Origin: Diphasiastrum complanatum
Taxonomy: Eukaryota; Streptophyta; Lycopodiopsida; Lycopodiales; Lycopodiaceae
Length of the DNA stretch: 64,000 bases
Assembly (NCBI GenBank): GCA_029204225.1
Contig: CM055111.1
Coordinates: 15,513,497-15,577,496 of the forward strand
Direction of reading: 5' to 3'
Part shown: positions 47,691 through 60,700 of the stretch, one piece after another
How the letters are laid out: each line of letters opens with the position of its first letter
Numbering within the stretch: position 1 is the first letter of the stretch
Translations under genes and position numbers: made by a program
Notes under the pieces: generated by a model
Told to the model about the DNA's origin: nothing
Database searches by the model: none
Seen by the model: the letters and a program-made list of their open reading frames with translations, nothing else

Positions 47691-50000
47691 ATGTCCAGTA
47701 TGTGAGATTTGGAATAATTTCTGACATGGATAGCCAGTACTCCAATGTATAATGTTATTAGTTACGCCACATCAGTCCGAGCTTGGCTAGTAATGTAATT
47801 AATAATCTGATAAGGGCCCAGGTGCTCTAATTGGACCTATGGAGCTTTTGCATGGTGATTGACAGCTTTTGAGCAAGAATAGGAGGTCAAATGCTTTTGA
47901 TAGGATCTCCTCATTGTGAATTATGATTTCAGAAGCCAAGATCCCCTCCTCTCTTGAATTCAATCACTTTGGCTTGAGGGTGAAGTGGTTAGGGGGTTGA
48001 CTAGCCATTTTATGTTGGTTAAATGGTTTTGCTCCACAGGTGTCCTTTTGGTTCCATGTAATAGGATCTAAGGAGATCTTCACTTGGCGATAATAATAGT
48101 GGTATCAAAGCTAAGGATTACATCAATCAAAAGGTAGAGTCGGGATTCTTGCTTTTTGTAGCTTTTTGTTAGATCTCTTTGCTTTTTGTTTCCAGGTGGT
48201 GGAATTGACCTCCAAGTAGGTGGCTCCTCTGATTTTGATGTACTTCCAACCTATTGGTCATGATTATGGACTTGAGTCCATAGAAAATGATGGAAATCAA
48301 TGGATTTTTTATGGTTTTTTGAGGGTTTTCAACTAGTATTCAATGTTTTTGTTTGAAATTAATCAAAGCTACTAATCTTGAACGTTTTTTAGAATTCTAC
48401 TTGCTTTTTCCAATCATTATAATTGATTCTAATGATTGCATGCTAGTGGGAAAGTCAAAAGTCGACATCGACAATGATTTTTAGCCAAAAATTGGAGTTT
48501 TGGGCTAGAAATGGGCTATATTTTTTATCGGGTTCTAAGTGATTTTGCATCTCTTTCATTGAGTGGATGTTGATTTTTCTACATTGGCAGGATTGGTAGA
48601 GGTGATCTATTTCTAACAAAAGATCAGGTTGTGGAATTGGATCTTAAATGATCTAAAATTTTTTGCCTAGTATCAGAGCTTGTGTTATAGGTTGTGAAAG
48701 GATCAAGCACATCTATCGAGGATTTGGAGAAGATATCAATGCTAGAGCATGCTAGATTGACTTCTACTCAAAAATAGAGTTCCTTGCATATGTAGATTGG
48801 ATCTTTTGTAGATCAAAACTCATTTTAGGTTATTGAACTTGAGGAATTCCAATTTTATACCATAGTTGCTGAAAGTAGCCACTTTTGGATGCATTAGGAA
48901 GGTCTCACTTGAGCTACGATTCTGTATCAAATTATTAGCAATTCCATGTGGAATTTGAAATAATCAATTTTTTGTGATATTGTCAAAAACCTAATTTTGA
49001 TTGGATCTCTATTTTGTGAGGTTAATGAACTTCATTAGAGTGTGTTTCAATCTTAGGAAGTGGCAAGATTCATTATATTGAGGATAAATCATAGGTTGAT
49101 CAAGATTTCTACATTCTATGTGTTGATTTGCTAGATATAAGTGCTAGAAGAGAATTGAGATTTGTGATTTCCATATTTCTGTGATTTCTTTTTGAAAACA
49201 TTTGTTGTATTTCAAAAGAGTGCTTTGTGCATTGGAACGGGTTGAAAGAGAAGGATCAAGTCATTGCAACATGGCCACATCAAGTGGATACATGTTGGAA
49301 GGTAATGATAGGCTTACCTCAAGCAACTATTCATTGTGGAAAGTGAGGATGAAATCACTTCTTGAGATGATTGATGTTTTAAAAATTATTGTAGGTTTGG
49401 AGGAGAGGCCAGCAACACAACAAGAACAATTGAGGGATGACAAGAGGTCCAAAAGAGCTCTACACATGATAAAGATGAATTTTACCATTGAACTTCTCAA
49501 GGAAGTTGGTAAGAGTACTTCATCAAAGGATGCTTGGGATTCATTTAAGAAGCTTTATGAATCCAAGTCTACTTTTGAAGTGTTGACTCTAAGAAGACAA
49601 ATCTTTCAAAGATTGCAAAAGAGTGAAGAAAGTCCAAATATTTTTGTTTTGAGAGTGAAGGCTTTGAATAATGAGTTATCTTACATTGATGAGAGCATTA
49701 ATGGTTTGTTGGATGCTCATGCTAACATTGCACAAAGTCTTGCCATTCAAAGCACTTTGCACACAAAGAGTACTTCACTTCTTTGTTGGCATATGAAGAT
49801 GACAAGAAGGTGATCTACATGGCCAATGATGGTGAGTGCGCAATCAAAGGGATTGGCACAATTCCTATTTCTCTCTACAAATAGGAATGTTCATTTGAAG
49901 TATGTTTTGTTAATACCTTCCATTACCAAGAATTTACTTAGTGTGAGTCAATTGCTAAATAAATATGCTTGTATCCTCTATTCATAGAATTGCTATTGAT
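47690..50000 (+). mobile_element. Ty1/copia element F (leader, gag, trace of protease region), fossil
   Basis: A second primer-binding-like site (TGGTATCAAAGC) lies at 48091, preceded by an LTR-like segment that starts near TGTTACATTC (47682). Gag begins at the ATG at 49271 (LTSSNYSLWKVRMKSLLEM) and continues to SFKKLYESKSTFEVL and beyond, to about 49810. Protease-flank sequence (AIKGIGTIPISL) follows near 49840. The rest of pol is missing. It is broken, and adjoins element E head to tail. Confidence 0.85.
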
Positions 50001-50570
50001 ACTCTACACAAGCACATACGGTCCCAAACCTTGTACTAACTCCATTTAGTGTGTTCTAGGCCTCACAAGGATATTAATTACTTTTGGGTCACGTCCAGCA
50101 TAACATGGCATAACTAATAGCTTGTTTCACTAGAGTACCGTGTATCCAAGACTAGGAGTATACTAAATCCTTTGTACTGATCATGGACATAACACTATAG
50201 CTATATATAGCAACCATAATGTTACTTGGCCACTTGCCAGATATTGCCCTAAATTGGTAGTTTCTAGGTACTTACCAAACAACCTAGAAATAAGTGACTA
50301 GTTTCAATGTATCTCAACCAACCAATAGAAATAGGTCCATATCCGACCTTATCCACTTATCTACTTGCTAAAAAAATAAGGACACTATTTATTGACATAA
50401 AAAATAAATCTGTAAGTTGAAATTTTACTTCGGCCTCCAAATCGCCAGTTTAGACCAACTAAACTAGTCGACATTTTTCACACTCTCGGCTCTTCAACTA
50501 GTTTTAGCATAGTTTTGACCACACTACTTTGATCCATCTTAAGAATGACAAATTTGAGGAAAGAAAAATC
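50001..50570. other. Anonymous stretch between element F and the LINE fragment
   Basis: No gene or repeat was recognised. It is AT-rich with short frames only. Confidence 0.35.
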
Positions 50571-51290
50571 TCAAAAGGCCATCTCACATATCATGAGCGC
50601 AACACAGCGACGATCCTCATATGCAATAAGTGATTTGAGTGTGGTAGGCATGTCCCGGAATAGGCAGTGGTATCTCCCTCTCATCGCATAGTATATGGGG
50701 CATCTGAAGATGAAGTGCTCCTCGGACTTTACCTCTTGTAAAGAACATAGCTGGCACAATCTCTCCTCTCGTGGTGTACCCTGGAATCTGCCAGTCTCGA
50801 TAGCCAACTGGTGCGAGGAGACTCTAAACTGTCCCAAGGTGAAGTGGAGCCTGTGTGATAGTCCTGAAGACAAATATCGAGGTAAGACTGGGAGTCCAGC
50901 GACATCCTGCTCCAGAAAGTGTATCCGATAGTGATCAGGTTTAACCCCTAATAGGCGTCTCCAAGTACGGTCAAGATATGCCTGTATAAAAACCGTCTAA
51001 TGTACTGGTGTGTACCCAATGGGAGATCCATGATATCGATACCGAATGTCTCCATGAGGAAGTGTGATGCCTGGGAGAATCATGACAACCGGTACCCTAA
51101 GTCTGAAGATGGTGTGAGGAGATGAGTGCAAGCCGTGTGTATCTCTGCTCTGTATCAGGAAGTGCCCGAGCCCTCTGGATGTACGTGATAAGCTAGAAGG
51201 CTGCCTCTATCTGGATAGGGGGGGTGGCAAACTCTGCAAGAATGATCTCATGTGGGACAAAGGGTTTCACCCGAATCATGCGAGCTAGCA
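50571..51290 (-). mobile_element. LINE (L1-type) 3' fragment, reverse-transcriptase C-terminus with zf-RVT
   Basis: The minus strand reads ARMIRVKPFVPHEIILAEFA near 51270, then YLDRTWRRLLGVKPDHYRI near 50960 and LSHRLHFTLGQFRVSSHQL near 50850. The zinc-binding end follows, LCQLCSL, SEEHFIFRCPIY (CxxC...HxxxxC), then a stop at 50571. This is the tail of a LINE ORF2, as left by 5' truncation. There is an in-frame stop near 51200 and frame changes between about 51010 and 51200. No clear poly(A) tail was seen past 50571. Confidence 0.82.
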
Positions 51291-51724
51291 TGGTGGTCTG
51301 TAAACGTGAAATGCTGGCCCAATGTGAGGAGGAGAGGCCTGTACACCGTTGCCGCTAGATCGCCATGAGGAGAGAGGAGCCGTGCACGAGAGAGATTGCC
51401 TGCCCACATGAAGCACCGAGTTTTTGGTTGGGCAGCTAGGACCTAGTGTTGGAAAATGGCTTTTGCTTACATGGAGCAAATTTGTGAGCTAGTTCTAGCT
51501 ATGGCTGCCTAGACAAGAAGTGGCTTTTTGCACAACCAGCCTTGAGGCACTAGGAAAGGCAGTGATTCGTGGGTGAGTTCTTGGCTAAGCAGGGAAATGG
51601 CTTAAAAAACCCTCATGGGCGTAATAGAGAGTTCTTTTGTGTGTGTGTGTGAGAGTGTTTATGTATGTATATCGATCACCGAGAGAAAGGGAGAGGATTA
51701 TTATTTGTTGGGCAAAGGTAAAAG
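51291..51724 (+). promoter_or_regulatory. Presumed promoter/leader region of the FtsJ-type gene
   Basis: This is the sequence between the LINE fragment and the FtsJ ATG. It contains a short GT repeat near 51638-51650 and a GAGA-rich piece near 51680. Minus-strand open frames here look spurious. No firm core-promoter motif was found. Confidence 0.4.
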
Positions 51725-54700
51725 ATGAGTGCAGGAGCTCCAGATTTCTTCTACAAAGAGGCTCAGCGGCTTCGTTATGTAGCTCGCTCAGCTTTCAAGG
51801 TTTGTCCACTGCTTTCTCTTCTACCCTGCCTTTACCAGCTTTGCTGTCTACTTCCAACTCCGAATCAAAATATGAGAAATGAGAAAAAGTAGAGTATGAT
51901 TTTTTGCAGCAAAATCGACATGTTTCTGGCCCTTTCAAGACATTAATGAGGAATGTCCGAAATTAATTGAAAATGAACAACTGTTGTAACTTGTAAGCTT
52001 CACTGTATGTGGCAATTCGCAATTGAGATGTTATTTATTTATGATGCAGTTATTGGAAATGCAAAAAAAGTATGGCATCATCAAACCAGGTGCGTCAGTC
52101 CTGGATCTTGGATGTGCTCCCGGTGCCTGGCTGCAGGTACATTTCAAATCAGCAAAAGTAACCTTTTTGTCTTTTTTCAGAATTGCAATCCACTTTGTTT
52201 TTGCCAAGACGACCTAAATTTTTATTTTTGAGAGTGCTTGTGCCATTAGATGTCTGAAGCAGTTGCTTTTCTGTATATTCCTGGAAAGAGAAATCAACAC
52301 AGGTATCAGAAGAAGCCACATGAATGAATATGAACAAGCTCCGTTTGTTTCTTGTCTTACATGAGAAACTCCTGTTATTTGACAATGCTGCAGCCCTAGT
52401 TGTTGTTGTACTCTTATACGAGTATTCTGATATTATGTATCGTACATACGTTGCAAACCATAATATTAAGTGGCATATGATGTCATTGAAGAACTTCTAT
52501 CCTATCTTTAAGGTTTGGAGTTTGACTCAATGGGCTACATGCAGTTTTGCTGCAGTCTTTGGGTTTATTCAAAGACACTCAATGGGCTACATGAAGGGAT
52601 ACTAAAGAGAAAAGATACAATCAGATATGATTGCATACTGTCGTTATAGGTACTAAGGTTCACGGATTTAGTACCTCAGTTTATATGTGACAAGAGAAAC
52701 GAACGATGAGTTTCAAAATTACGTAAGCGAATATCAGGCCGTAAGGGTCCAAGGCAAGATTGATCTGGTACAAAGAATTTTTACTAGACTCTCTTACCCC
52801 AATATTCCTCAAGAATGTAGTTTTATGCCCACTAAATTGATGCTGTCAGCAATGTTGTCACGTTAAGCATGCAGCTTTGTGAATCCGTACATCTGTCCGT
52901 ACTGTTACCGGACATGTATGGGTCATCAGTATATTGTGTGTGCACTTTCTACAATCATATTGTAAATGGTTATAAATTGTTGTATTTATCAATTTCTTGC
53001 CTACGAGGATCAAACTTGTGTCTCATAGATGTCGTGAGCAATGTTTGACTTCAGATGCGTGCAGCCATACCTACAAGATACCTTATCTAGACAAACATCT
53101 TAGAGAGGGGTCTGACTTTGATGCAAAAGATGAGGCAAATATGGCCATATAGGTTGCCTTTAGAATTGAGATCGAAGTTGAAAACGATTTATGCCAGCAG
53201 TGGAAACTCCATGACAACAATGACGACAGCAACTTCCTCGTTCCCCACATCGGCAACGACAGAACTCCATAGTACCTCGTTCACCTCTTTCAGCGATATC
53301 GTGAAGAGAAGCATATGATTGAATATCATAGGTGGAGGCATAAAAGCCACAATATCTTTTTCCAATAGCTAACCAGTTACGTGGACTACTTCCTAAAAGC
53401 TTTACCCGATCATAGGAAGATTTTTTTTTAATGAAAAATAGACCTTGCGTTATCTTATTATTTGGTAATTTCGGTTAAGAAACATATCTTGAAAAACTCT
53501 GCAATTGTGTTTCTTTTTTTGTTTTTTTGATAGGGATGTGTTAGGTTAAAAAAAACACCACCTAACGGTTATAAAAATATACATTGCAAAAAGCTGTAAA
53601 TTGGGAATCAGTGACACATGGTATTTGATACTGGCACAAAATTTCTTATAGGCTAGTTCATTGTCATAGTTTTAGAGTGACAAGCTATGAAGGAGCCTTT
53701 TAGAAATTGCTCAACAACCTTTTCGTAATATCACAATCATTGCAAAATTCAGATTTCTAGGTTGATGCACAAAGCAAAAGGATACACAAACTTGAATGCA
53801 GACAAGAGTAGGCTGAACGCTTAAAATGTTAAGCATCCACAACTTCCAAGGTTCAAATTTCATGCTTTCTATATGATACCTTCTATAGATCACTACCATC
53901 ACATAGAGTGCTCACACATCCAATTTGGCCTCCTATTGCTCTCTCCACGACTCTTACTGCTCCTATGTTGGGCACCTCCAAATTGGGTTCCGTGCAGGCT
54001 AAAAAGGAAGAAGCATTGAAGGTTTTTTAATGACATTTTGGCATTCCAAAACAATCTTGAAGTGAAATGATCCTGAAATGGAACATTGTTTTGATCCAAC
54101 TTAGATTCCATTTTATTTTATCTTCTATTCTGTGTGTGTGTGTGTGTGTGTGGTCTCTCTCAGATCTCTCATTGTGATCCAGCCTAGGCTACTACATTGC
54201 CCTCCTTTTGAACCTCGTTTTGCTGTTGGAGGGCTATGTTCTGCCCCTCCTTAGAAATTCCCCCTCATCTGTAATGCCTGCAAAAGCTCTGACCATGGAT
54301 GTATATCCCGGAACGGGGGTCAGAGGGCCTATTTCAACCTGTAAGTCAGTTATGATTATGAGGGGTTGAGGCCCTCATGTTATTAATACCCATGATGTGG
54401 GTTAGTATCGAACTACCAGTGACTCATCAGGAAGTGATTGAGTTGTATTAGTTGACTGCCAGTCGCGAGCCCAGGATGCTTGGAGGTGAATGTTGGAAGG
54501 AGAACCCAAGGGGTGGGGGGTAGCTTTTTCTTTTTAAGCCAAGGCCATGATAGCTGTCATTACACCTGTTAGGTGAACAAGTTCTCACACATAAGGGAAG
54601 CAAAGCTACAATGAGCATATTGGGGGTAGAAATTAAGTGGTCTGGCATTGTGTAGTCTAATCATTTGGCATTTTCTCATGTAACATCCAGAAGTTGATTA

Positions 54701-57700
54701 GACCGTATAAAGCAACTTACAGTACCGAAATTTGATAAAATTGCATTTTTATTGAATTGTACTATTATAAAATGCTTTTGTCAAATAAACCACAATTGAA
54801 CATTCCCGTTGGGATGCGAAAAAGACGGCCAAGTCACAAAAATGGATAAATGGTTCCAATTTCTTGCTTCCAAAAGATCACCAAGTAGGTTTACGGATAT
54901 AAACCCAAGTGAGTGGAATTCGTTAAAAATTGGATCCTGACTAGTTATTGTAGTTGGTGGTATACCATCGAGCACCTTTGATAAGGCACATGTCGAAAGG
55001 CCATCCTTGAATTGGACTCACAATTGTCTCGAAATTTCAAATGGAACTGGCCATTAGTCGAAGCTTGCATATCCATTAGGAACCAAAAAATTTGACCTGC
55101 AAAATGAATCTTCAACATACAAACCTCTGGTTGGATACGAATTACATAGGCATTTTGTTTGATTCCAATCCGTTCATAAGGAATTTTTACAGGGTTCAAT
55201 TAAATTAAATTTGTTCCTCAGGGTGAATCCTTTTTTTTAAGGAATAGGAAATAATTCCGTTAATCATTTCCTATTCCTAAATTTGTCATTTGAAAGGAAA
55301 TTGGTCGAGGCCTTGATCCTTTTCAATGGACGAAAGAATTCTAAAAAGGGGGGAAGTGAATTGGAGTTAAGACTAGTATTATGAGGTTGGAGTACAACGG
55401 TATTCCCAAGAACCTGTCATAGTAACTTTTGATGAACTCAAAAAGAAAGGTTTGTGAGATTCATCAGATATATTAGGAGATTTCAAGTAAATCTCTACTC
55501 ATCTAGTTCGTTTGAATAAAGTGAAATTTATTCTTATAAAAAATATTCGTTGTAACCAAGTATGATAGCCAAATAATTCATTGGATGTGGCCAAAGGTTC
55601 ATGAACTAATGAAGAAATATAGTTCCCATCACATCCCTAAAAGGATTAGTAACAATGAGCTTACCTCTCATGCTAGGGGGATAACTTGTTACTAATGCAC
55701 TGGAGGTTTAGTATGATAAGATTCCTGTAAGGATTCTTCCAGTTAACTTTATCCTTTCATGAGGCATTAATGGATTTTTTAATCCATTTGGGCATTCTAG
55801 AAGGATTGTTTAATATCTGGATGAATGGATCATGAAGTTGAGGATCTTCTTGGAGGAAGAATCTATGGTATGGGATGCCGACAATTTCAAAAGGGAATTC
55901 TGATATTGAATCGATTTGGATGACAATGGTGAGGAACGGTATCCTGAGGGATGCCTAGGGTCACAAAAAGGGTATTTTGTCAGGTTTTTGATGTATTGGT
56001 CTAGACCCCTTTGGGATATCTCAAAAAATACAAAATCGGAAACCCCAAGCTATCTCTCTATTTTGAACATATTTCCAACTATTATGAGCTTTATATGGCC
56101 CAAATTCATGAGATTCATGAGGTAGTTAGTCTACCCATGAACCTTGGATAATGTCCTATGAAAGATTAATAACATTGTAACATCCATCTAGATCATACAA
56201 CTTAATTGTTGATTGTGAACTATTTCCCTATGTTAATAGTAGTTAAACCAAGGGATACAGAATATTGGTATTTGACCCCATGTAAATTTCTATTATGATT
56301 CAGATAGGTCAGTTTCTTATAGGTATGGACTTCTTGGAGTTAACACTATCTAAATTATTAAAAAAGCTTTCAGCCATTTGTCTTTTTGCCATATATATAT
56401 AAACATACCTAAGGAAGCGGATGGCGGACGCGGACGTCCGTGTCCGCATCCGGACGCGTCCGATTTTTTTTTTTTTTTTTTTTAAAAAAATTTAAAATTT
56501 TTTTTAAAAAAAATTGCGTCCGTACCCTGGACGCGTGCGTCCGGGGGCGTCCGGACGCCAGTACGCATCTGTTTTTTTTTTTTTTTCAAAAAAAAAAATA
56601 GACGCGTCCGACCTTGCGTCCGGGGGTTGGACGCGTCCGGGTCCGGACGCCAGACGCGGACGCGGGCAAAACGGCCCGGACCCTCATGTCTGAAACATAC
56701 ATATATTTTTTCGCAGTCTGGGTTGTGGATTGCTGATGATCATGATCTGCTGCAACTAATTTTTTTAACAACATTAATCTGGTTAGCAAAATCCAAAAGA
56801 TTTGAATTGAGTAGGTTTTTCAAACAAAAACACATTGCTTAGCTATCTTGAGAAATTGTGTTTAAAGGTTTTAGCTAATCAGGATGCTAGATCATGCTAA
56901 AAAATAATAAGGTTACTGATAGTACTAAATAGAGATCCAGATGGAAGATGGGTGATATGGTGATTGATACCCAAATACTGTGAAGTATCCTGTCGCCTAA
57001 AAATCACCTGTAAAATGTTTAGCAATCCTATTAACTGTGAACCAGAGTATGAAAAAAACAAAAAAATTTGATTATTGTTTTCAACATTCTGATTAAAATC
57101 TACTCAAAAGGGTTCGAATCATGATGTTTTGTGACTATGATGCGATACTCACCGATAAAAGCATCTTGATTTACAACCTCGCATAAAATGCTTACTCTGT
57201 CTTTGAGCTCAACACTTCATTCAATATGTTGATGTGTTTCTAGATTGGTAGTTGTTATTCTTCACAAAGGTTCATTTTTACCTGTGTACAATTGTAGTTT
57301 TTAAGTATGACAACCTCTATGTTTGTTGGACACTTCGGGCATGGAGTACATTGGACCACCATCTGCCAGCCTGTGCTTGTTGGGCTGCTAGTGAGTGTAT
57401 ATAGTTCACTCACTCAGCCTATCAAAACACTAATGAGTGTGAAAATTAAGAGTGAGCACGTCTTGGTAATAAGTCATTTTGCCGTTGCTTGCTCAAGATG
57501 TTTCAGGGCCTTTCCAGAATACGATGAGAAAGGGATATGTATTTCTAAAGTTAAGAGGTTATATATGGCCCTAGGTGTTCGAAGTCTATGTCATCTCCTG
57601 AACTTTGCTTGTTTGTTCTTTATTTTTATTCTTGAAGCTACCTGCTTCATTTTGTACTCTGATGGAAATCAGTCTATGTCAACATCATCAGACCGCACTG

Positions 57701-60700
57701 TAAATTTGGCCATAATGATGGTCACTTGTGCTAAATTACAACATTTACTTGCTTCCTTATTTGAGCACACTTTCGTGTTTCAGGCTTAGAATCACATTGC
57801 AGATCTTTAATGGGAAAAGTGTTACGGGGAGCTCTAGCATAGGTCCTACTGCTGGCAAGTTTTACGATGGTTACACTTTTTGGAATTTCTGCAGGTTGCA
57901 TGCCAAAATCTGGGCTCTTATAAACAAGGTGGTGCTATTATTGGAGTAGATGTGAAGGTGAGCTTTTGGCTAAGAGCAGATGAGATTCAAAAATTGGTGG
58001 TTGATGCTTTGTATTTGATTCCTACTGTATACTTCCCAACCAGTTGACAATCTTTTTGACACTGAGGTAACTCAATGATTCGATTGCCACTGTTTTGTAT
58101 CAAAAATATGTGTTTCCTGAAATGGGACTTGTTGAATCATATTATCAGTCATTGATAGGCTTCCACAATATGAATCACAAGTGTGATCAATCTATGTTTT
58201 TTGTTCTATCAAGCTAAAGAGGATACTCTTACTGAATCTTAGAGAGAATTTCTAAAGAATGCGTAGGCACATGATGTGTTAGGTTTTGTTTCTAGTTTTC
58301 TGCATATTGTCTATTTCTTGCTGATTTCCTTGACATCTCTCATGTTGATTTCAATTTCTTGTTTCTTTTGTGTATGGGTTTCCCTTGTTGGTTGTCAATA
58401 CTTAGTCCACAGCAGGTCTACCCAAGAGACTACGAATTCTGTCAATAACATTATTTTCCTCATTATCTATTGCAGAAGTTCAGCCACTGATTTCTTGAAT
58501 TTCGGGTCTAAAACCATAAAACATGGCTTCAATTAATTACTCTGATGGGCTTCTTGTTGAAAATCTGACTTGATTGATAACTTCTGTTGGGCTTAGACAA
58601 GCTTTATGCAGCATTCTTTACAGTGCTGCTGTTAGTTTTCTGCTGCAGAAAAACAAAACATTGAAAATAGATAAGGAATTAAAATGCAGCCTTCAGCTGA
58701 GCCATTGCTGGTATTATATTGACAAGCTATTGCTGTACCAACCGTTCGTATATCATGCTTACTACTTGGTCCACCCCGATAATCTAGGGTTAGTCAGTTG
58801 TATCTTTGTGTAGAAGGAAGCCCAAAAGATTAGGTGACCAGTGCAATTAAGTCACATTAAACAATGACTTAAGTCAAGGAGCTTCTTAACAGTTACTTGG
58901 CAGCTAGACTGGACATGCATGTGCGAGTTAGTTGCCCTTAAGTCCTTGTCGTAGGTAGCCCAGGCTGTCGCTATATAAGTGAGTAAAAGGCGTCATTTGA
59001 GACAGGCCTAAACTGATGCATAAGCTCTAAGTAATCATTCAAATCTGGCAAGGCATCTACTTGGTGGAATGGGACCTTAATGGTAAAATATGCCACAGTT
59101 GGCATCTAGTGGATGGATTGTGGATACTGGTGCAAACTCCCAGACTTAGGGGTGATCATGGATTTCCAATATGGTTTGGATATTCTGTCTGATTTCTGGA
59201 CTGTGGAACACTGTATCCTATTAAGTAGGTACTATATCAGGTTAGTCCTCAATGAGCCTTTACAACTTCAGTCTCTTATACTTAGTACAGATGAGAGACA
59301 AGGGCAGATAAATGAGATACGAAGACACACAGACAAGAGATCTGAATAGTTGATATCTTCAGAAATATCAGCGTATTGAACCAACAATAATTTATGAGAT
59401 ACAAAGTTGACATGTGTTAATGAGAGGCAAGATCCTACACCTTAATCTAATAGATAGAAGAGGCATGCTAAAGTTTTATGTCAGGTTCAGTCCTTCCTCC
59501 AGTTTTAGATCCCATCTAGATGGGAGACAAGCACATAAACTCATACAACGTGTTACTTCAACAGTTTGGTACTTGATTTTTAGATCACAACTTTGGTGTT
59601 CCAATTTTGCAGCTTCCACAAGGGTACTGGTCTCAAGAAAACTCGTTATTCCATTACCTACAAGGATGGTCCTACTCTTAATTAGAGGAAAGGGAGAGAG
59701 CAGTGTGTCCTCACAGATGAAAAAACCTTATTTCTTCAATGGTTTACCTTTGAGAAAGGAATTTTTGTTTTCCTTTGTTGATCTTGCTTGGCAGATGCCT
59801 TAGTGCCTTGAGTTTCAGCCTTCAGTCTGATAGCTTATACCAAAGTTTTGGAGTTTTTTGAATAGACTACTCTATACTATTACAAGGACACCTTATACTT
59901 GAGCTTGATTTCCACACATCCTCCTGATTTTCAATCACTTGATGAGCTTTGTTCCAATCACTGAGCATGAGAGTGGCCACATTATCAAGAGAGTACCCTT
60001 AACGCACTTTACATTGGGGCCTGGGCATATATATCATGCTGCTCCGACCTCATGATAATGATACTAATGGCAATCTTTGGTGTTCCAATTTTGCAGCTTC
60101 CACACAATCATGCGACAACATTAAATTCCTTTTTGTGGTACCAGTACCCTTATTCTTAAGACTAGTAGTTTCCTATTTGCAACTCAAGTATCTCTACATT
60201 TTGCAGCAGTTCCTACTCTCTTCCTTGTAGAATGATCATTTATATCATGCTACTACATCCTCATGAGTGTGATGGTAATCACGATCTTTAGCATTTCCAT
60301 TGTCTCAGCTTCCACACAATCATGCAGCAGTATTAGATTCCTTTTTGTAGTACCGGTACCCTCAATCTTGAGGCTACTATCTATATGCAAAATCAAGTAT
60401 CTCTACCTAGTGTAGCAGTTTCTATACTCTTCTTTGTCGGCTATTATCCTAGACCCAACATCACTATATATCCTCTTTGTTAGATAGTGAAGCTGATTCA
60501 AATTACATGTAACCAAGAAATTTGATATCTCTATGATTTCTACCAATTTTAATATGAAAATAAGAGATCAAAGAAATGAAAGACAACTTGTGAAGTGTTG
60601 CCCGATGAAGAGCCAAAGATGTTTTTTTGTTTTTCAGTAGGCAGGAAAGTAATTAAGGACATGCCTTTTGAAGGCAAATGAATCAAGGTCCAAATCAAAG

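Noticed and set aside
51637-51882. Plus-strand frame of 81 codons overlapping FtsJ exon 1
   Set aside because: It is in another frame from the FtsJ start, crosses the exon 1 splice donor and has no family match.
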